From positions 116,096 through 165,228 of the forward strand of contig JAMPAP010000001.1 in the NCBI GenBank assembly GCA_023667185.1: a stretch of 49,133 nucleotides of DNA. The letters are read 5' to 3'. Below the pieces are notes generated by a model. It did no database searches. It had not been told where the DNA came from and worked only from the letters and a program-made list of their open reading frames with translations. Below, one piece after another: positions 16,171 to 25,004 of the stretch. This stretch comes from Lachnoclostridium sp. GTDB lineage: Bacteria > Bacteroidota > Bacteroidia > Bacteroidales > Muribaculaceae. How positions within the stretch are numbered: the stretch's first letter is position 1; the number at the start of each line of letters is the position of its first letter. Made by a program: the position numbers and the translations under genes.

Positions 16171-17523
16171 ATGATTTCTGATCGTAAAGAGCGAGCTACG
16201 TTCTCGACAAAGATAGGCGCGGTGGCAGCCACAGTGGGCTCGGCCGTCGGCCTTGGTAATATCTGGCGCTTCCCTTACGAGGCCGGTGCACACGGCGGTG
16301 GAGCCTTTCTGCTATGTTACATTGCATTCGTATTGGTCATAGGTATTCCTCTGCTCTGCGCAGAATTTTGCATTGGCCGCGGCACCCGTAGCTGTGTCCC
16401 TGAGGCATTCCGCAAGGTAGAGCCATCAGGCAAGTGGCATTTGACAGGTTATATGGTGATAGCCACTTCACTGCTGATTCTTTGCTTCTACTCAGTGGTG
16501 GCCGGATGGACGCTCGAATATTGCTATTCATCGGTCACGGGGGCTCTCAACTTCAACTCTACCGCCTCGGGGCACGACCATTTTACTGACCTGATTTCAG
16601 GCAGCCGCAATATTCTCTGGACCGCCATATTCCTGCTATGCAACCTTGGAGTGCTCTTAGGCGGTGTCACTAAAGGTATCGAGCGAGCCTCAAATGTTCT
16701 GATGCCACTATTGTTTGTACTCCTGGTGGTGTTCTGCATCAACTCCTTTACCCTTCCCGGGTTCCGTCAGGGCATGGAGTTTCTGTTCCGCCCCGACTTC
16801 AGCGCCATCACCCCCGAGGTATTACTCAGCGCCATGGGACAGGCATTCTTCTCGCTGAGTCTCGCTATGGGATGTATGATGATTTATGCCTCATATTTCA
16901 ACAAAGACAGCCGTCTGGGGCGCACAGCCACCACCACGGCAGTGCTTGACACGCTGGTAGCCATCCTGGCCGGCGTGGTTATATTCCCGGCCGTTTTCTC
17001 CTTCGGCATTTCGCCCTCAGCCGGTTCGGCTCTGGTGTTTGAGGTGCTTCCTTACGTGTTTGCCAACATTCCCGGAGGGGTCATCTGGTCGACACTCTTC
17101 TTCCTACTGCTCTTCGTGGCCACGCTGACTTCCACCATTTCACTGTCAGAAATCTCGATATCTTACTTCGTGGAAGCCCGCAAAATGTCACGCCGCAACG
17201 CCACGCTGCTGTCCACGACCATAATCTTCATCGGAGCCACACTGTGTGCCTTGAGCCTCGGCATGGTCAAGGAGCTGAGCATCTGCGGTATGACACTCTT
17301 TGACTTCCTCGACTTTGTGACCTCTAACATCTGCCTGCCGATCATCGGCTTTATCGTGTCGATATTCGTAGGGTGGATCGTCCCCCGGAAGTTTGTCAAG
17401 GCCCAGCTCACTGACAATGGTTCTTACCGGTTTGGCGCTTACGGCCTGCTGATGTTCTCGCTCCGCTGGATATGTCCGGGCGCCATCCTGCTGATTTTCC
17501 TTAACTCAATAGGAATTATATGA
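16171..17523 (+). CDS. Sodium-dependent transporter of the NSS (SNF) family
   Basis: Neurotransmitter:sodium symporter family protein, importing an amino acid or related compound with Na+ across the inner membrane. The N terminus carries the family signature GSAVGLGNIWRFPYEAGAHGGGAFL in TM1 (about residues 22-48), including the unwound Gly-rich segment that binds Na+ and substrate. About eleven hydrophobic segments follow, and 450 residues matches the 11-TM bacterial members such as MhsT and TnaT. The substrate cannot be read from sequence. It has its own promoter; an AraC regulator with a separate promoter starts 57 bases after its stop and could govern it, though this is only positional inference. 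Confidence 0.92.
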   Translation: MISDRKERATFSTKIGAVAATVGSAVGLGNIWRFPYEAGAHGGGAFLLCYIAFVLVIGIPLLCAEFCIGRGTRSCVPEAFRKVEPSGKWHLTGYMVIATSLLILCFYSVVAGWTLEYCYSSVTGALNFNSTASGHDHFTDLISGSRNILWTAIFLLCNLGVLLGGVTKGIERASNVLMPLLFVLLVVFCINSFTLPGFRQGMEFLFRPDFSAITPEVLLSAMGQAFFSLSLAMGCMMIYASYFNKDSRLGRTATTTAVLDTLVAILAGVVIFPAVFSFGISPSAGSALVFEVLPYVFANIPGGVIWSTLFFLLLFVATLTSTISLSEISISYFVEARKMSRRNATLLSTTIIFIGATLCALSLGMVKELSICGMTLFDFLDFVTSNICLPIIGFIVSIFVGWIVPRKFVKAQLTDNGSYRFGAYGLLMFSLRWICPGAILLIFLNSIGII

Positions 17524-17554
17524 CAATTTTGACCAATATTTTAGGATAAAAGTG

Positions 17555-17562
17555 TAATTTTG
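17555..17562 (+). promoter_or_regulatory. Promoter -7 box (TAATTTTG) of the AraC regulator
   Basis: TAATTTTG lies 18 bases before the start codon. A TTTG at 17528-17531 is 23 bases upstream, slightly longer than usual spacing. The predicted leader is very short. Confidence 0.55.
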
Positions 17563-17579
17563 CGTCATAATTACGCATT

Positions 17580-18503
17580 ATGAGCAATTTAGTCAACATA
17601 TCCCAACTGACAACTCTGTCAAAATTTTCATCCGAATACTCCAGTCTCGGTAACGATTACATATTCAGCCGCTTCACCTCTCCACCCAGCATCGAGAATC
17701 TGAGCTCCGGACCTATCCGCATCGACGGAATATGCTGGCTGGCATGTTTCGAAGGCTCAGCCGAGCTAAATATCAATCTCGACCATGTCACCCTCCAGCC
17801 TAACACGCTGGTGCTCACTAATCCTGACTCTATCATCGAGATAAACGGCATTTCTGATGATGCGATTGACTGCTACTGCCTGCTGGTGTCAAGGGAGTTT
17901 ATGCACGATCTCAATTTCGATATCAACATTATCTCCACACTTCCCCGCCGCAAGAGCTTCACACCCCGCCTCAACGTATTTAATATCAACCCCGAAGATG
18001 CCAATCTGCTCCGCAGCTACTTCGACCTGATTCATTACAACACCGTCAGCAATACTGATGACGTTTATGTCCGCTCGATAGCCCGCTGCCTGATAGCCGC
18101 CCTATGCTACCAGATAATCCAGCTCGCGCGCAAAAACTTCGCTGCCTCTGACGATCTTGCCGAAGATGACAGCAAGCCCCGTTTGCGCCGCATAGGCTAC
18201 GTTGACAATTTCATCTCACTCCTCTATCGCTACCACCGCGAGCAGCGCTCGGTGACATTCTACGCCTCAAAGCTCTTTATCTCGCCCAAGTATCTGTCGC
18301 TTATCATCAAGGAGGCCACGGGCCGCTCGGCCGCCGAGCTGATTGACGAGTTTGTGATCCTCGAGGCCAAAAATCTTCTCCGCTTCTCGGGAAAGAATAT
18401 CCAGCAGGTGGCCTACGAACTAAACTTCCCCAACCAGTCATCTTTCGGCAAGTATTTCAAGCATCTTACCGGGATGTCACCCTCGGAATATCAGCGCACT
18501 TGA
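17580..18503 (+). CDS. AraC family transcriptional regulator
   Basis: A 307-residue one-component regulator. Residues 1-190 form a cupin-like sensing domain (SAELNINLDHVTLQPNTLVLTNPDSIIEI). The C-terminal 95 residues are a double helix-turn-helix of AraC type: SVTFYASKLFISPKYLSLIIKEATGRSAAELID, then NIQQVAYELNFPNQSSFGKYFKHLTGMSPSEYQ, the second matching the AraC signature closely. The ligand and regulon are unknown. It has its own promoter box and is followed after 33 bases by the PAP2 phosphatase gene on the same strand, which may be co-transcribed. Confidence 0.93.
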   Translation: MSNLVNISQLTTLSKFSSEYSSLGNDYIFSRFTSPPSIENLSSGPIRIDGICWLACFEGSAELNINLDHVTLQPNTLVLTNPDSIIEINGISDDAIDCYCLLVSREFMHDLNFDINIISTLPRRKSFTPRLNVFNINPEDANLLRSYFDLIHYNTVSNTDDVYVRSIARCLIAALCYQIIQLARKNFAASDDLAEDDSKPRLRRIGYVDNFISLLYRYHREQRSVTFYASKLFISPKYLSLIIKEATGRSAAELIDEFVILEAKNLLRFSGKNIQQVAYELNFPNQSSFGKYFKHLTGMSPSEYQRT

Positions 18504-18536
18504 ACTTTTCACCTCTTATAATGGTTTAATAATCAA

Positions 18537-19811
18537 ATGAAGAAGCTGTCAGCGATATTGCTATGTATCCTGTCGGTCACCCTGAGCATGATGGCTCACG
18601 AGCGGCCTGACTCCGTAGCGACCCTTGCCTCAGGGGCCGACAGCATCTCTCGCACTGAGGCATTTCCGACAATACCCGTGGTCACTGCTGCCGGAACAGC
18701 CGGACTGGCAGCTCTTTCACGACAGCTATATCCTCACTCCGGATTCGCCAACGCCTCTCCTGGCGTCCACACCTCGCGCGGCACGAGCGTTCTGCAGTTT
18801 GCCCCGCTCGCCTTCCCTTGGGTGATGAAGGCCACCGGACATCCTACCCGGTCATCGTGGGGACGTATGGCGCTCTCTGATGCCACCTCACTCGCCCTTA
18901 CGGGCGCTATGGTGTATTCCCTGAAGAATATCATCAACACTCCACGCCCCGACGGAACAGACCTCCATTCGTTCCCGTCAGGCCATGCGGCTTGGGCATT
19001 TGCCGGGGCTACCATCATGGAGCGCGAGCTCGGATGGAGCTCTGAGTGGTACACCATAGCAGCCTACGCCTTCGCCACCGGCATAGCCGTGGAGAGGGTG
19101 ATTGACCGCCACCACTACCCTACCGACGTCGTCGCCGGTGCTGGTCTCGGCATCCTTGCTACACGATTAGGCTACTTCATAGGCGACATTATCATGGGCA
19201 ACAATGGTATCGATAGCCGTAGTCAGCAGGAAATTAACCGCAACAATGACAACCTATCATACTTCTCGCTCGAGACCGGCATGAGTTTGCCCTTAGGTCC
19301 GGTGGATTTCGGCAACGGCGTGAAAATCATCCGCTTGCCGGCCATTGCAGCCGGTCTGCGTGGCGGTTTTGCTATCGAGGACAACTGGGGCCTTGCCGTA
19401 GAAGCCGGACTGCAGTCCACCCCTCTGCTAATAGATGTGCGCCATGACCGCACTAACGTGGCCAACTTGACCGCCTTAGGCCTTATGCTCTCCCCTTATT
19501 ACCGCTACGCCCTTAGTCACCGCATCAGTCTCTCGGGCGAGGCTGGAATAGGATACTACAAGAATTTCAACGTCAACAGTATCGACCACGCCATCACCGG
19601 CGGCAGCGGCTCTATTGCCGGACGCCTCACCGTAGGCGCCATCATGCGCTTCAGCGACCACTTCAGCCTCAAAGCCTCAGTGGGCTGTCAACTCAGCCGT
19701 TACAACTATTCCATCAAGCCATCCACAGCTTATCACAACGACCTAACCGCCTCACGCTCAGGCCTCACCCCCGCCCTACTCCTCAATATCAGTTCGCGCT
19801 ATGAATTCTGA
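18537..19811 (+). CDS. PAP2-family phosphatase with C-terminal beta-barrel-like domain
   Basis: Type 2 phosphatidic acid phosphatase family protein acting on lipid-linked phosphates such as lipid A, undecaprenyl pyrophosphate or phosphatidyl phosphates. Residues 1-20 are a signal peptide. All three family motifs are present: K130...RP (137-138), PSGH (147-150), and R187-x5-H193-x3-D197. Hydrophobic segments around residues 45-200 would place it in the inner membrane or as a soluble periplasmic enzyme. Residues 230-424 are different, with long alternating strands rich in Gly and aromatics ending in SSRYEF, like a small outer-membrane barrel. Such a fused barrel is seen in some Bacteroidetes PAP2 proteins (inference). 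The next gene starts 11 bases inside its 3' end. Confidence 0.85.
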   Translation: MKKLSAILLCILSVTLSMMAHERPDSVATLASGADSISRTEAFPTIPVVTAAGTAGLAALSRQLYPHSGFANASPGVHTSRGTSVLQFAPLAFPWVMKATGHPTRSSWGRMALSDATSLALTGAMVYSLKNIINTPRPDGTDLHSFPSGHAAWAFAGATIMERELGWSSEWYTIAAYAFATGIAVERVIDRHHYPTDVVAGAGLGILATRLGYFIGDIIMGNNGIDSRSQQEINRNNDNLSYFSLETGMSLPLGPVDFGNGVKIIRLPAIAAGLRGGFAIEDNWGLAVEAGLQSTPLLIDVRHDRTNVANLTALGLMLSPYYRYALSHRISLSGEAGIGYYKNFNVNSIDHAITGGSGSIAGRLTVGAIMRFSDHFSLKASVGCQLSRYNYSIKPSTAYHNDLTASRSGLTPALLLNISSRYEF

Positions 19812-21252
19812 AAACACCGGGTCAGTAACCACATCGCAATTCGCCGCCATGATAATGGCGCAACTACCCTTCACCCCTAACGCTCAGCAGCGGATGGTCA
19901 CTGAAGCCCTCTCGCGCTTCTGCTCTGACTCCGCGCCCAGCGACTCGGTATTCATCCTCAGCGGATATGCCGGCACAGGTAAGACTTCGCTCATAGGCGC
20001 TCTTGTAAAGGCGCTCAACGAGCTTAACGTCCCGGTGATACTCCTGGCGCCTACGGGACGCGCCGCCAAGGTGTTCTCTAATTCAGCAGGTTTTCCTGCC
20101 AGTACCATTCACCGACGCATCTATTACGGCGCCACCGGTCAGCTGATGGAACATTCCCGGATGGTGCGCGAAAACAAGACCCCGGGCGCTGTGTTTATAG
20201 TCGATGAGGCTTCAATGATTGGCGACTCTACAGCCGGACCTGACGGCACTCCGGGCTCAGGACTGCTTGATGATCTGCTGCAATACGTATTTACCGGCGA
20301 GGGATGCCGGTTGATTCTCAGCGGCGATACTGCCCAGCTTCCCCCTGTAGGCACTGACTTCTCCCCTGCCATGAATCCGGCAAGACTCAAGGAGGCCGGG
20401 CTGCGGGTATCACGCGCCACGCTTACCGATACAGCCCGCCAGCAGCGCGACTCCGGAATACTCCGTAACGCCACGCGCCTGCGGCGCACCATGCTTCTGC
20501 AACCTCTCCCCCGCCCCCAGCTGAGCGTTGACGGCCCATCGGGCGACGTTTTTGCCATCACCGGCGAGGACATAATCGATACTATAGCAAAATGCTATAG
20601 CGAAGATACCCCTGACGAGACCATCCTCATCACACGCTCCAACAAGCGGGCTGTAGCCTTCAATCTGGCCGTACGCACCCAGATTCTCTACAGCGAGGAG
20701 GAGCTCTGCCGCGGTGAACGTCTCATGATCGCCCACAATAATTATATGTGGGGCAGCAATATCAAGGATCTTGACTTTATAGCCAACGGTGATATGGCTG
20801 TAGTTACTTCAGTCAACTCTACCGAGACGAAATATGGCTTCCGGTTTGCTGACGTCACCCTGCGGCTCTCCGATCGCGACATCGAGCTTGACTGCAAGAT
20901 TATACTCGACACTCTGGTGAGCGACTATCCATCGCTCTCGCGCGAGCAGATGCAGCGTCTCGCCATGGCACGCATGGACGACCCTGAGGTGAATCCTCCG
21001 GGAACTCCTGACTCCACACGCCTTAGCCGCCTTCGCAGCGACAAATATTTCAATGCCCTTCAGGTGAAGTACTCCTATGCCATCACCTGCCACAAGGCTC
21101 AGGGTTCACAGTGGCGCAACGTTGTAGTCGATATGGGCGGCATCGGCGACGATGCAATATGCCTCGACTTCTACCGGTGGCTCTACACAGCCACCACCCG
21201 CGCAACATCGCGCCTCTATTACCTCAACCCTTCCCCCGATTTCCTCAAATAA
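19801..21252 (+). CDS. RecD-like ATP-dependent DNA helicase (SF1)
   Basis: A 483-residue superfamily 1B helicase of the stand-alone RecD/Dda kind. Walker A is GYAGTGKT (residues 55-62), motif Ia LLAPTGRAAKVF follows, and Walker B is FIVDEASM (Asp135-Glu136). The motif III region is LILSGDTAQLPPVG, and the UvrD_C_2-type C terminus carries YAITCHKAQGSQW and YTATTRATSRLYYL. It probably unwinds DNA 5' to 3' in repair or replication. It overlaps the PAP2 gene by 11 bases, so the two are co-transcribed, and it converges with ftsZ with only 5 bases between stops, so read-through would generate antisense RNA to ftsZ. Confidence 0.92.
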   Translation: MNSENTGSVTTSQFAAMIMAQLPFTPNAQQRMVTEALSRFCSDSAPSDSVFILSGYAGTGKTSLIGALVKALNELNVPVILLAPTGRAAKVFSNSAGFPASTIHRRIYYGATGQLMEHSRMVRENKTPGAVFIVDEASMIGDSTAGPDGTPGSGLLDDLLQYVFTGEGCRLILSGDTAQLPPVGTDFSPAMNPARLKEAGLRVSRATLTDTARQQRDSGILRNATRLRRTMLLQPLPRPQLSVDGPSGDVFAITGEDIIDTIAKCYSEDTPDETILITRSNKRAVAFNLAVRTQILYSEEELCRGERLMIAHNNYMWGSNIKDLDFIANGDMAVVTSVNSTETKYGFRFADVTLRLSDRDIELDCKIILDTLVSDYPSLSREQMQRLAMARMDDPEVNPPGTPDSTRLSRLRSDKYFNALQVKYSYAITCHKAQGSQWRNVVVDMGGIGDDAICLDFYRWLYTATTRATSRLYYLNPSPDFLK

Positions 21253-21257
21253 TAATC

Positions 21258-22634
21258 TCAGAATGAGAAGGTACGGGAGCCGGCTTCAGTGGTACCGGCC
21301 GGTTTGTCGTCAGCTGACGAGGGGAGTTGTCCAAGGCGAGCCTGCTCCACTACCTTGCGGTCACGGCGGTAAGTGGGGTTCTTCTCCATGATATCGCAGA
21401 TAGCATCGTCATCCAGCTGATTGTCAGCGAGGATGATATACGATGCACGCTCTTTTCCTCCGATGAGGTTTTCGCCCTTGTCGCCATATTCCTCCTTGAT
21501 GCGGCGGTCATCAATCTGAGTTGATGCTGATTCAGCGGGCTGGGATACTGTGGAGGATGAGAACACGATAGTCCCGGGCTGGTCAGGATGCGGCTGCATG
21601 GTGGGCTTGCTCTCCCCTTCCCCATTATCCTTGATGGTGACGTCAAATCCGGCAGCGAGGATGGTCATCTTCACCTTGTTGCCGAGCGATTCGTCATAGC
21701 TCATACCCCATATAACCTTCACATCGGGGTTGATTGACGAGATAAAGTCAGTAATCTCCTTGCTCTCGGAAATGAGCAGCGTATCCTTGGCCTTGGGCGA
21801 GAAATAGAGGTTAAACAGCAGGCGCTTCGAGCCATTGATGTCGCGGTTTTTGAGCAGCGGCGAATTGAGGGCATCCTGAATAGCCTTGGTGACACGGTGC
21901 TCACCTTCGCCATAGCCTGAGGATATGATGGCTGCGCCGCCATTGCGGAGCGTAGAGTTAATGTCCTTGAAGTCAAGGTTGATATGACCCGTAGTGGTGA
22001 TAATCTCTGAAATGGAGCGGGCTGCTACGGTAAGCGTATCATCGGCCTTGCCGAATGCGTTCACGAAGTCAAGGTCACCGTAAATCTCGCTCAGGCGCTC
22101 GTTGTTGATCACAAGCAGAGCGTCAACGTGCTTTGCCATCTCATCGGCTCCGGCAATAGCCTGCTTGATCTTCCACTGTCCCTCGAAAAGGAACGGGATT
22201 GTGACGATACCGATGGTCAGCATACCCTTTTCTTTGGCGATTCGAGCCACCACGGGAGCGGCACCTGTACCGGTACCACCGCCCATACCGGCGGTGACAA
22301 ACACCATCTGCGTCTCGTCGTCAAACAGAGTGGCGATTTTCTCGGCACTATCCTCGGCATACTGGCGGGCAACTTCGGGATCGCCTCCGGCGCCGAGGCC
22401 GTCGCCTATCTCCATGCGGTTAGGCACCTTGGAGTAGTCAAGAGCCTGACGGTCAGTATTGATGTTTACGAACGACACCTCTTTGATGCCGGTCTTGTAC
22501 ATATGGTCGACAGCATTGTTACCACCGCCACCTACTCCGATGGCTTTGATATATACACGATGATTAGGTGAGGGTGTGTAGAAGTCACCTGAATTGTCGA
22601 GATTGTCGATATGGCTTGTGTTGTTGGAGTCCAT
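21258..22634 (-). CDS. ftsZ: Cell division protein FtsZ
   Basis: Tubulin-like GTPase that forms the Z-ring at midcell. Residues 26-340 are the GTPase and activation domains: nucleotide-binding KAIGVGGGGNNAV (about 30-42), the tubulin signature GGGTGTG (118-124) and the T7-loop region further on. A long variable linker (about 345-420) leads to a C-terminal segment (LDDDAICDIMEKNPTYRRDRKVVE), the Bacteroidetes version of the FtsA-binding tail, followed by about 30 extra residues. The 458-residue length is normal for this phylum. It is the last gene of the dcw cluster; no terminator is seen before the convergent helicase gene 5 bases away. Confidence 0.96.
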   Translation of the reverse strand: MDSNNTSHIDNLDNSGDFYTPSPNHRVYIKAIGVGGGGNNAVDHMYKTGIKEVSFVNINTDRQALDYSKVPNRMEIGDGLGAGGDPEVARQYAEDSAEKIATLFDDETQMVFVTAGMGGGTGTGAAPVVARIAKEKGMLTIGIVTIPFLFEGQWKIKQAIAGADEMAKHVDALLVINNERLSEIYGDLDFVNAFGKADDTLTVAARSISEIITTTGHINLDFKDINSTLRNGGAAIISSGYGEGEHRVTKAIQDALNSPLLKNRDINGSKRLLFNLYFSPKAKDTLLISESKEITDFISSINPDVKVIWGMSYDESLGNKVKMTILAAGFDVTIKDNGEGESKPTMQPHPDQPGTIVFSSSTVSQPAESASTQIDDRRIKEEYGDKGENLIGGKERASYIILADNQLDDDAICDIMEKNPTYRRDRKVVEQARLGQLPSSADDKPAGTTEAGSRTFSF

Positions 22635-22643
22635 TTCTATATA

Positions 22644-22667
22644 GTTAGGAGTTGGGGGTTAGGAGTT
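22644..22667. repeat. Direct repeat GTTAGGAGTT in the ftsA-ftsZ gap
   Basis: GTTAGGAGTT occurs twice (22644-22653 and 22658-22667) around GGGG, filling nearly all of the 31-base gap between the ftsA stop and the ftsZ start. It may have arisen by slippage. Confidence 0.5.
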
Positions 22668-24060
22668 ATTTTTCGTCTTCTTCATCGTCCTCATCGTCGT
22701 CTTCGCGAGGCTCTTCAGTGACGATCTGCGCAATTTTGTTAACGAGACTCTTCCAGAAACGGTTACCCGGTTTCTTCTCGGGTTTTTCGGGTTCTTTCTC
22801 GGATTCAGCCGGTTTTTCGGGCTCTTTAGTCACCGGAGTTTCCTCTTTTTTCTCCTCTTCGGGTGTTTCAGTCACCTCGGGGGTGGATTCTACGAAGAAG
22901 TCAGTCGGCTTCTTGATCAGGGGCATACACTGCTCGGCCGACTCGGCAGCAGCAGCGAGGGTAGCTATCACATCGATATTGTCCGACGGGAGGATACGGC
23001 TGTCAGTGACGCGGATACGTGCTCCCGGTTGTCCGGCACGCACTTTCATACCCAGGTCAGCGCCAAGACGCTGGTTGAAGTTGGTCAGGCGGGCACCACG
23101 GCCTATAATCACTATACCGGCAGGAAGAAGATCGGCATTAAAGCCTGAGGCCTTGATACGCTCGGCAATGTTGGCGATGATCTCGCCGGCACGAGCCGAT
23201 ACGTAATTATTGATTTCAGTAAAGTCAGGCTCGTCGTGTGCAAACATAGATGTCTGCTGGTCAGCGGCTGAAGGCAGGGCATTTCCGCCACGTATCTTGA
23301 GCTCCTCGGCTCGCTCTTCGAGGTGGTTGAGAGCGGTGATATCGCGGGTGATGTTACGCGACCCGAGCGGCAGTGTGTCGAGATACTGAAGCACTCCATG
23401 CTTGTAAACTGATATTGTGGTGGTTTCGGCTCCGAAGTCGATCAGAGCGCAGCCGAGACGCTTCTCCTCTGTAGAAAGCACGAGGTCACCCTCTACGATC
23501 TGGCGCACAAAATATCCACAGATCTTGAGATTGAGGCGATCCTGAATCACATGCATCAGGTTGCGATAGATATGGTTACGGAGAGATATGATATTTAGCT
23601 TGGCCAGGAGCTGAGTACCGTAAGTACCTACGGGGCGATTGGTGGGCACGTTGTCTACACGGAACTCACGCGGAGTGACATCGATAATCTTGCGGTCGCC
23701 TACCGGCTGCTCGAAGGCCTCGCGAGAGAGATCCTCTACCATGGCAGCGGTAATATCTGACTCAGCAGGGAGACGGTGCTCAAGCACCACAAGCTCCGAG
23801 CGGAGCGAACGTCCGCCCATCGAGATGTAAACACCCTCCACCTTGCGGCCCGGCTCGCGGGCTTCAAGCCTCTCTACGACCTTGGATATAGCTTCGGCAG
23901 TCTCTACGACGTTGCGTATCAGGCCGTAGCGTACGCTGTCGACAAGTGGCTCCTCCTCGATGGCCTTCACCGAGAGGTTGCCTGATTTATCAACTGAACC
24001 AATAGCTCCCTTGATTTTGGAGCTTCCTATTTCGAGAGCGACTATTATTTTATCTTCCAT
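22666..24060 (-). CDS. ftsA: Cell division protein FtsA
   Basis: Actin-like ATPase that tethers FtsZ to the membrane and recruits the division machinery. The N terminus IIVALEIGSSKIKGAIG is the phosphate-1 motif; residues 80-170 form the SHS2/1C domain (MGGRSLRSELVVLEHRLP), and LIDFGAETTTISVYKHG is phosphate-2. After the ATPase core a Pro/Glu/Lys-rich linker (about 375-428) leads to an amphipathic membrane helix (GNRFWKSLVNKIAQIV). The protein then ends in an unusual acidic tail (EEPREDDDEDDEEDEK). In most FtsA proteins the membrane helix is the very C terminus. It sits between ftsQ and ftsZ in canonical order. Confidence 0.95.
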   Translation of the reverse strand: MEDKIIVALEIGSSKIKGAIGSVDKSGNLSVKAIEEEPLVDSVRYGLIRNVVETAEAISKVVERLEAREPGRKVEGVYISMGGRSLRSELVVLEHRLPAESDITAAMVEDLSREAFEQPVGDRKIIDVTPREFRVDNVPTNRPVGTYGTQLLAKLNIISLRNHIYRNLMHVIQDRLNLKICGYFVRQIVEGDLVLSTEEKRLGCALIDFGAETTTISVYKHGVLQYLDTLPLGSRNITRDITALNHLEERAEELKIRGGNALPSAADQQTSMFAHDEPDFTEINNYVSARAGEIIANIAERIKASGFNADLLPAGIVIIGRGARLTNFNQRLGADLGMKVRAGQPGARIRVTDSRILPSDNIDVIATLAAAAESAEQCMPLIKKPTDFFVESTPEVTETPEEEKKEETPVTKEPEKPAESEKEPEKPEKKPGNRFWKSLVNKIAQIVTEEPREDDDEDDEEDEK

Positions 24061-24084
24061 AGCTCGGGGTATTGTTAAGGGTGT

Positions 24085-24990
24085 TTATGGGTTTTCGGTT
24101 TTAATCTTTTTGGGTATAGGTTTGTCATTATGGGCTTCTACGCCGGGGAGAGCCTGACCGGGTGCCACATTTTCTGCGGCGAGCATCACGGTGGTGTCAG
24201 GAGCCTCCTCATCCTCGATGGAGAGATCGATTTTCGGCGGCGCGAGCTTCTTACGGCGAGTGGCCACGAGCTGACCGTTCCACTTGAGCGAGAGCGTGTC
24301 GTAGCTTTCGTAACCGCGCTTGCTGAGCACGGCAGTATAGAATCGGCGGAGGCGGTTGAGCTTGTCGGGGATATTTTCTACCCCACCTATGTTGACCACA
24401 TGCTCGCGGATGTTAGGCACAAGGATGATATCTTCGGGCGATTTCACTTCTATCATGGTGAAGAAGCGGCTCCATGTGGTATCGGAGTAGATATAGTCCA
24501 CCACCGGCATCACCTTTAGAGCGGTGAACGTCGTATCGGCCATCGAGGAGAAGTTTCCGCGGATGATAGGCACATCCTTGTGATAGCGGGCATTGGCGGT
24601 CACCTGCTTGCCGCTGCGGTTAATGTAATAGGAGCGGTCACCGTCAAACACGCGTGCCACCGGGATGATAGGGGTGACTCGGATCTCGACACGGCCATCG
24701 GTATAGGTGAGCACCTCGGCATCCTCGATCTTGTCAATCGACATCAGGTGGCGGCGTATCTCCGCGGGGTTAATCTCAGTCAGAAGCATCCCTCTGGCGC
24801 GTGCAGGCAGCGAATCGAGCTCTATCATGAGATCCTCCTCGGTGACAAACCGGCTCGAAGATGTATCGTTTACCTTCAGCGTCATACCCGTGCAGCGGCG
24901 ATCCTTGTCGCTGCCCGAGGCGGCCGTTAGAGCCACCACGAGGTAAGCAAGGAGTATTACCGTGAATATGATGCTGAGGTATTTCTTCAT
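24085..24990 (-). CDS. ftsQ: Cell division protein FtsQ/DivIB
   Basis: Bitopic division protein that links the Z-ring to the FtsB/FtsL and FtsW/FtsI complexes. It has an N-terminal membrane anchor (about residues 4-24) and a periplasmic POTRA-type domain (about 38-110: RFVTEEDLMIELDSL, INPAEIRRHLMSIDKIEDAEVLTYTDGRVEIRVTPIIPVARVF). A beta-rich C-terminal domain ends near residue 260, followed by a Pro/Lys-rich tail. The 301 residues are slightly longer than many FtsQ proteins because of that tail (about 255-301). Sequence is weakly conserved in this family, so the call leans on topology and on its place between murC and ftsA. Confidence 0.88.
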   Translation of the reverse strand: MKKYLSIIFTVILLAYLVVALTAASGSDKDRRCTGMTLKVNDTSSSRFVTEEDLMIELDSLPARARGMLLTEINPAEIRRHLMSIDKIEDAEVLTYTDGRVEIRVTPIIPVARVFDGDRSYYINRSGKQVTANARYHKDVPIIRGNFSSMADTTFTALKVMPVVDYIYSDTTWSRFFTMIEVKSPEDIILVPNIREHVVNIGGVENIPDKLNRLRRFYTAVLSKRGYESYDTLSLKWNGQLVATRRKKLAPPKIDLSIEDEEAPDTTVMLAAENVAPGQALPGVEAHNDKPIPKKIKTENP

Positions 24991-25004
24991 CTGATTGTAT
25001 ATTT

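Noticed and set aside
22652-23206. A 184-codon + strand frame opposite the ftsA 3' end
   Set aside because: Its poly-serine start is the mirror of the acidic FtsA tail codons; there is no promoter or homology.
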